Shown here piece after piece: positions 6,856-7,197 of a stretch of DNA of 7,197 bases. The number at the start of each line of letters is the position of its first letter. Positions within the stretch are counted from its first letter, which is position 1. The DNA lies in contig JAHEOI010000318.1 in assembly GCA_018610125.1 (NCBI GenBank), positions 1 through 7,197 on the forward strand, given 5' to 3'. Under the pieces are notes generated by a model that did no database searches, was not told where the DNA came from, and was given only the letters and a program-made list of their open reading frames with translations. The position numbers and the translations under genes were made by a program. This stretch comes from Verrucomicrobiota bacterium. GTDB lineage: Bacteria; Verrucomicrobiota; Verrucomicrobiia; Limisphaerales; JAHEOI01.

Positions 6856-6868
6856 TTCGGATACCGAA
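6856..6868. promoter_or_regulatory. Short inverted repeat, possible operator or hairpin
   Basis: TTCGG-ATA-CCGAA is a perfect 5-bp inverted repeat about 90 nt before the ceramidase-like start and about 105 nt before the pyrE start. It could be an operator for either divergent gene; short enough to be chance. Confidence 0.2.
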
Positions 6869-6901
6869 CAGAGTGGCTTACGATGAAACTGACCGAATGA
6901 C

Positions 6902-6916
6902 TGTCGCAGAGCGACA
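6902..6916. promoter_or_regulatory. Hairpin in the leader of the ceramidase-like gene
   Basis: TGTCGC-AGA-GCGACA forms a perfect 6-bp, GC-containing stem with a 3-nt loop, 43 nt before the preferred start at 6959. In the leader RNA it could influence translation or stability. No riboswitch class is recognised. Confidence 0.35.
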
Positions 6917-6920
6917 CGAT

Positions 6921-6944
6921 CAATGACTCTCACAATGATTCTCA
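6921..6944 (+). repeat. Imperfect 12-bp tandem duplication carrying ATG triplets
   Basis: CAATGACTCTCA (6921-6932) is followed directly by CAATGATTCTCA (6933-6944), differing at one base. Each copy contains an ATG in frame with the ceramidase-like gene (6923 and 6935), so the duplication places additional possible start codons ahead of the preferred ATG at 6959. Confidence 0.6.
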
Positions 6945-6958
6945 TCCAGCGAAGCGAT

Positions 6959-7197
6959 ATGAAAGCCGTTCGATTCTTTTCTATCTTTGGGCTCTTGTTG
7001 GGAGCGCTTGACTGTCCAGGTACCGTTGGCGGATCGGATGGAGCCGAGCCGTTGGAGGTCGGCTTTGCCCGTGTCGATATCACGCCGTCGGAGCCTTATC
7101 CAATGGCGGGCTATTTTAGCGAGCGTTTAAGTCAAGGGGTGATCGACCCGCTGCATGCCAAAGCGATCGTGCTTCGACAAGGCTCGACCGAAGCCGC
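6959..7197 (+). CDS. Neutral/alkaline ceramidase-like secreted protein, N-terminal part (cut by window end)
   Basis: Seventy-nine codons plus two bases are present and the reading frame is open at the window end. The protein starts MKAVRFFSIFGLLLGAL, a signal peptide, followed by LEVGFARVDITPSEPYPMAGYFSER and VIDPLHAKAIVL. The pattern VG.A.VDITP..PMAGY...DPL.AKA.VL is the hallmark opening of the neutral/alkaline non-lysosomal ceramidase N-terminal domain (PF04734), whose characterised members cleave the amide bond of ceramide; many PVC-group relatives are uncharacterised and may have other substrates. The zinc ligands lie farther on and cannot be checked. ATG 6959 is preferred because it puts the lysine and hydrophobic core at the very start, but in-frame ATGs at 6935 and 6923 remain possible and no start has a strong Shine-Dalgarno. 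It is divergent from pyrE and does not share an operon with anything visible. Confidence 0.82.
   Translation, partial: MKAVRFFSIFGLLLGALDCPGTVGGSDGAEPLEVGFARVDITPSEPYPMAGYFSERLSQGVIDPLHAKAIVLRQGSTEA

Noticed and set aside
6814..7083. Minus-strand open frame of 89 codons across the ceramidase-like start
   Set aside because: It overlaps the conserved ceramidase-like N-terminus in antisense and has no recognisable domain.

Overview
The window reads as a piece of a chromosome from a PVC-superphylum bacterium (Planctomycetes, Verrucomicrobia or relatives). The grounds are a secreted arylsulfatase-type sulfatase, a neutral/alkaline ceramidase-like protein, a large secreted propeller-like protein of a kind common in those phyla, moderately high GC, and a structured intergenic repeat. 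This placement is inference from gene content; no rRNA or other phylogenetic marker is present.

Layout from left to right. Positions 1-165 hold a hairpin-rich repeat-like element with no credible gene. Its right edge contains the stop codon of the first gene. Two leftward genes follow: a secreted protein of 688 residues (2216 to 150), and upstream of it an HD-domain dNTP triphosphohydrolase of the dGTPase family (3584 to 2250). The 33-nt gap between them suggests one leftward transcript. A divergent intergenic region (3585-3822) carries a 12-bp palindrome and a spaced 7-bp direct repeat. A rightward, tightly packed trio follows: a four-helix membrane protein (3823-4290), a three-helix membrane protein (4292-4702) and a secreted sulfatase (4707-6140). 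The gaps are 1 and 4 nt, so the three are very probably co-transcribed. Facing the sulfatase is a leftward orotate phosphoribosyltransferase gene (pyrE, 6750 to 6187). After a second divergent intergenic region (6751-6958), a rightward ceramidase-like gene starts and is cut by the window end.

How the genes may work together. The sulfatase and the ceramidase-like protein are both predicted to be exported and would act on sulfated polymers or sphingolipid-like substrates outside the cytoplasm. The two membrane proteins share a transcript with the sulfatase, but nothing ties them to sulfate release; histidines in the first could suggest metal or heme binding. dGTPase and PyrE both act on nucleotides but are not adjacent and do not form a pathway unit.

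I found no CRISPR array, tRNA, rRNA, transposase or prophage gene, and no convincing new multi-gene system. The items most worth a second look are the structured repeat that runs into a coding end, the unassigned membrane pair in front of the sulfatase, and active-site departures in the sulfatase and in PyrE.
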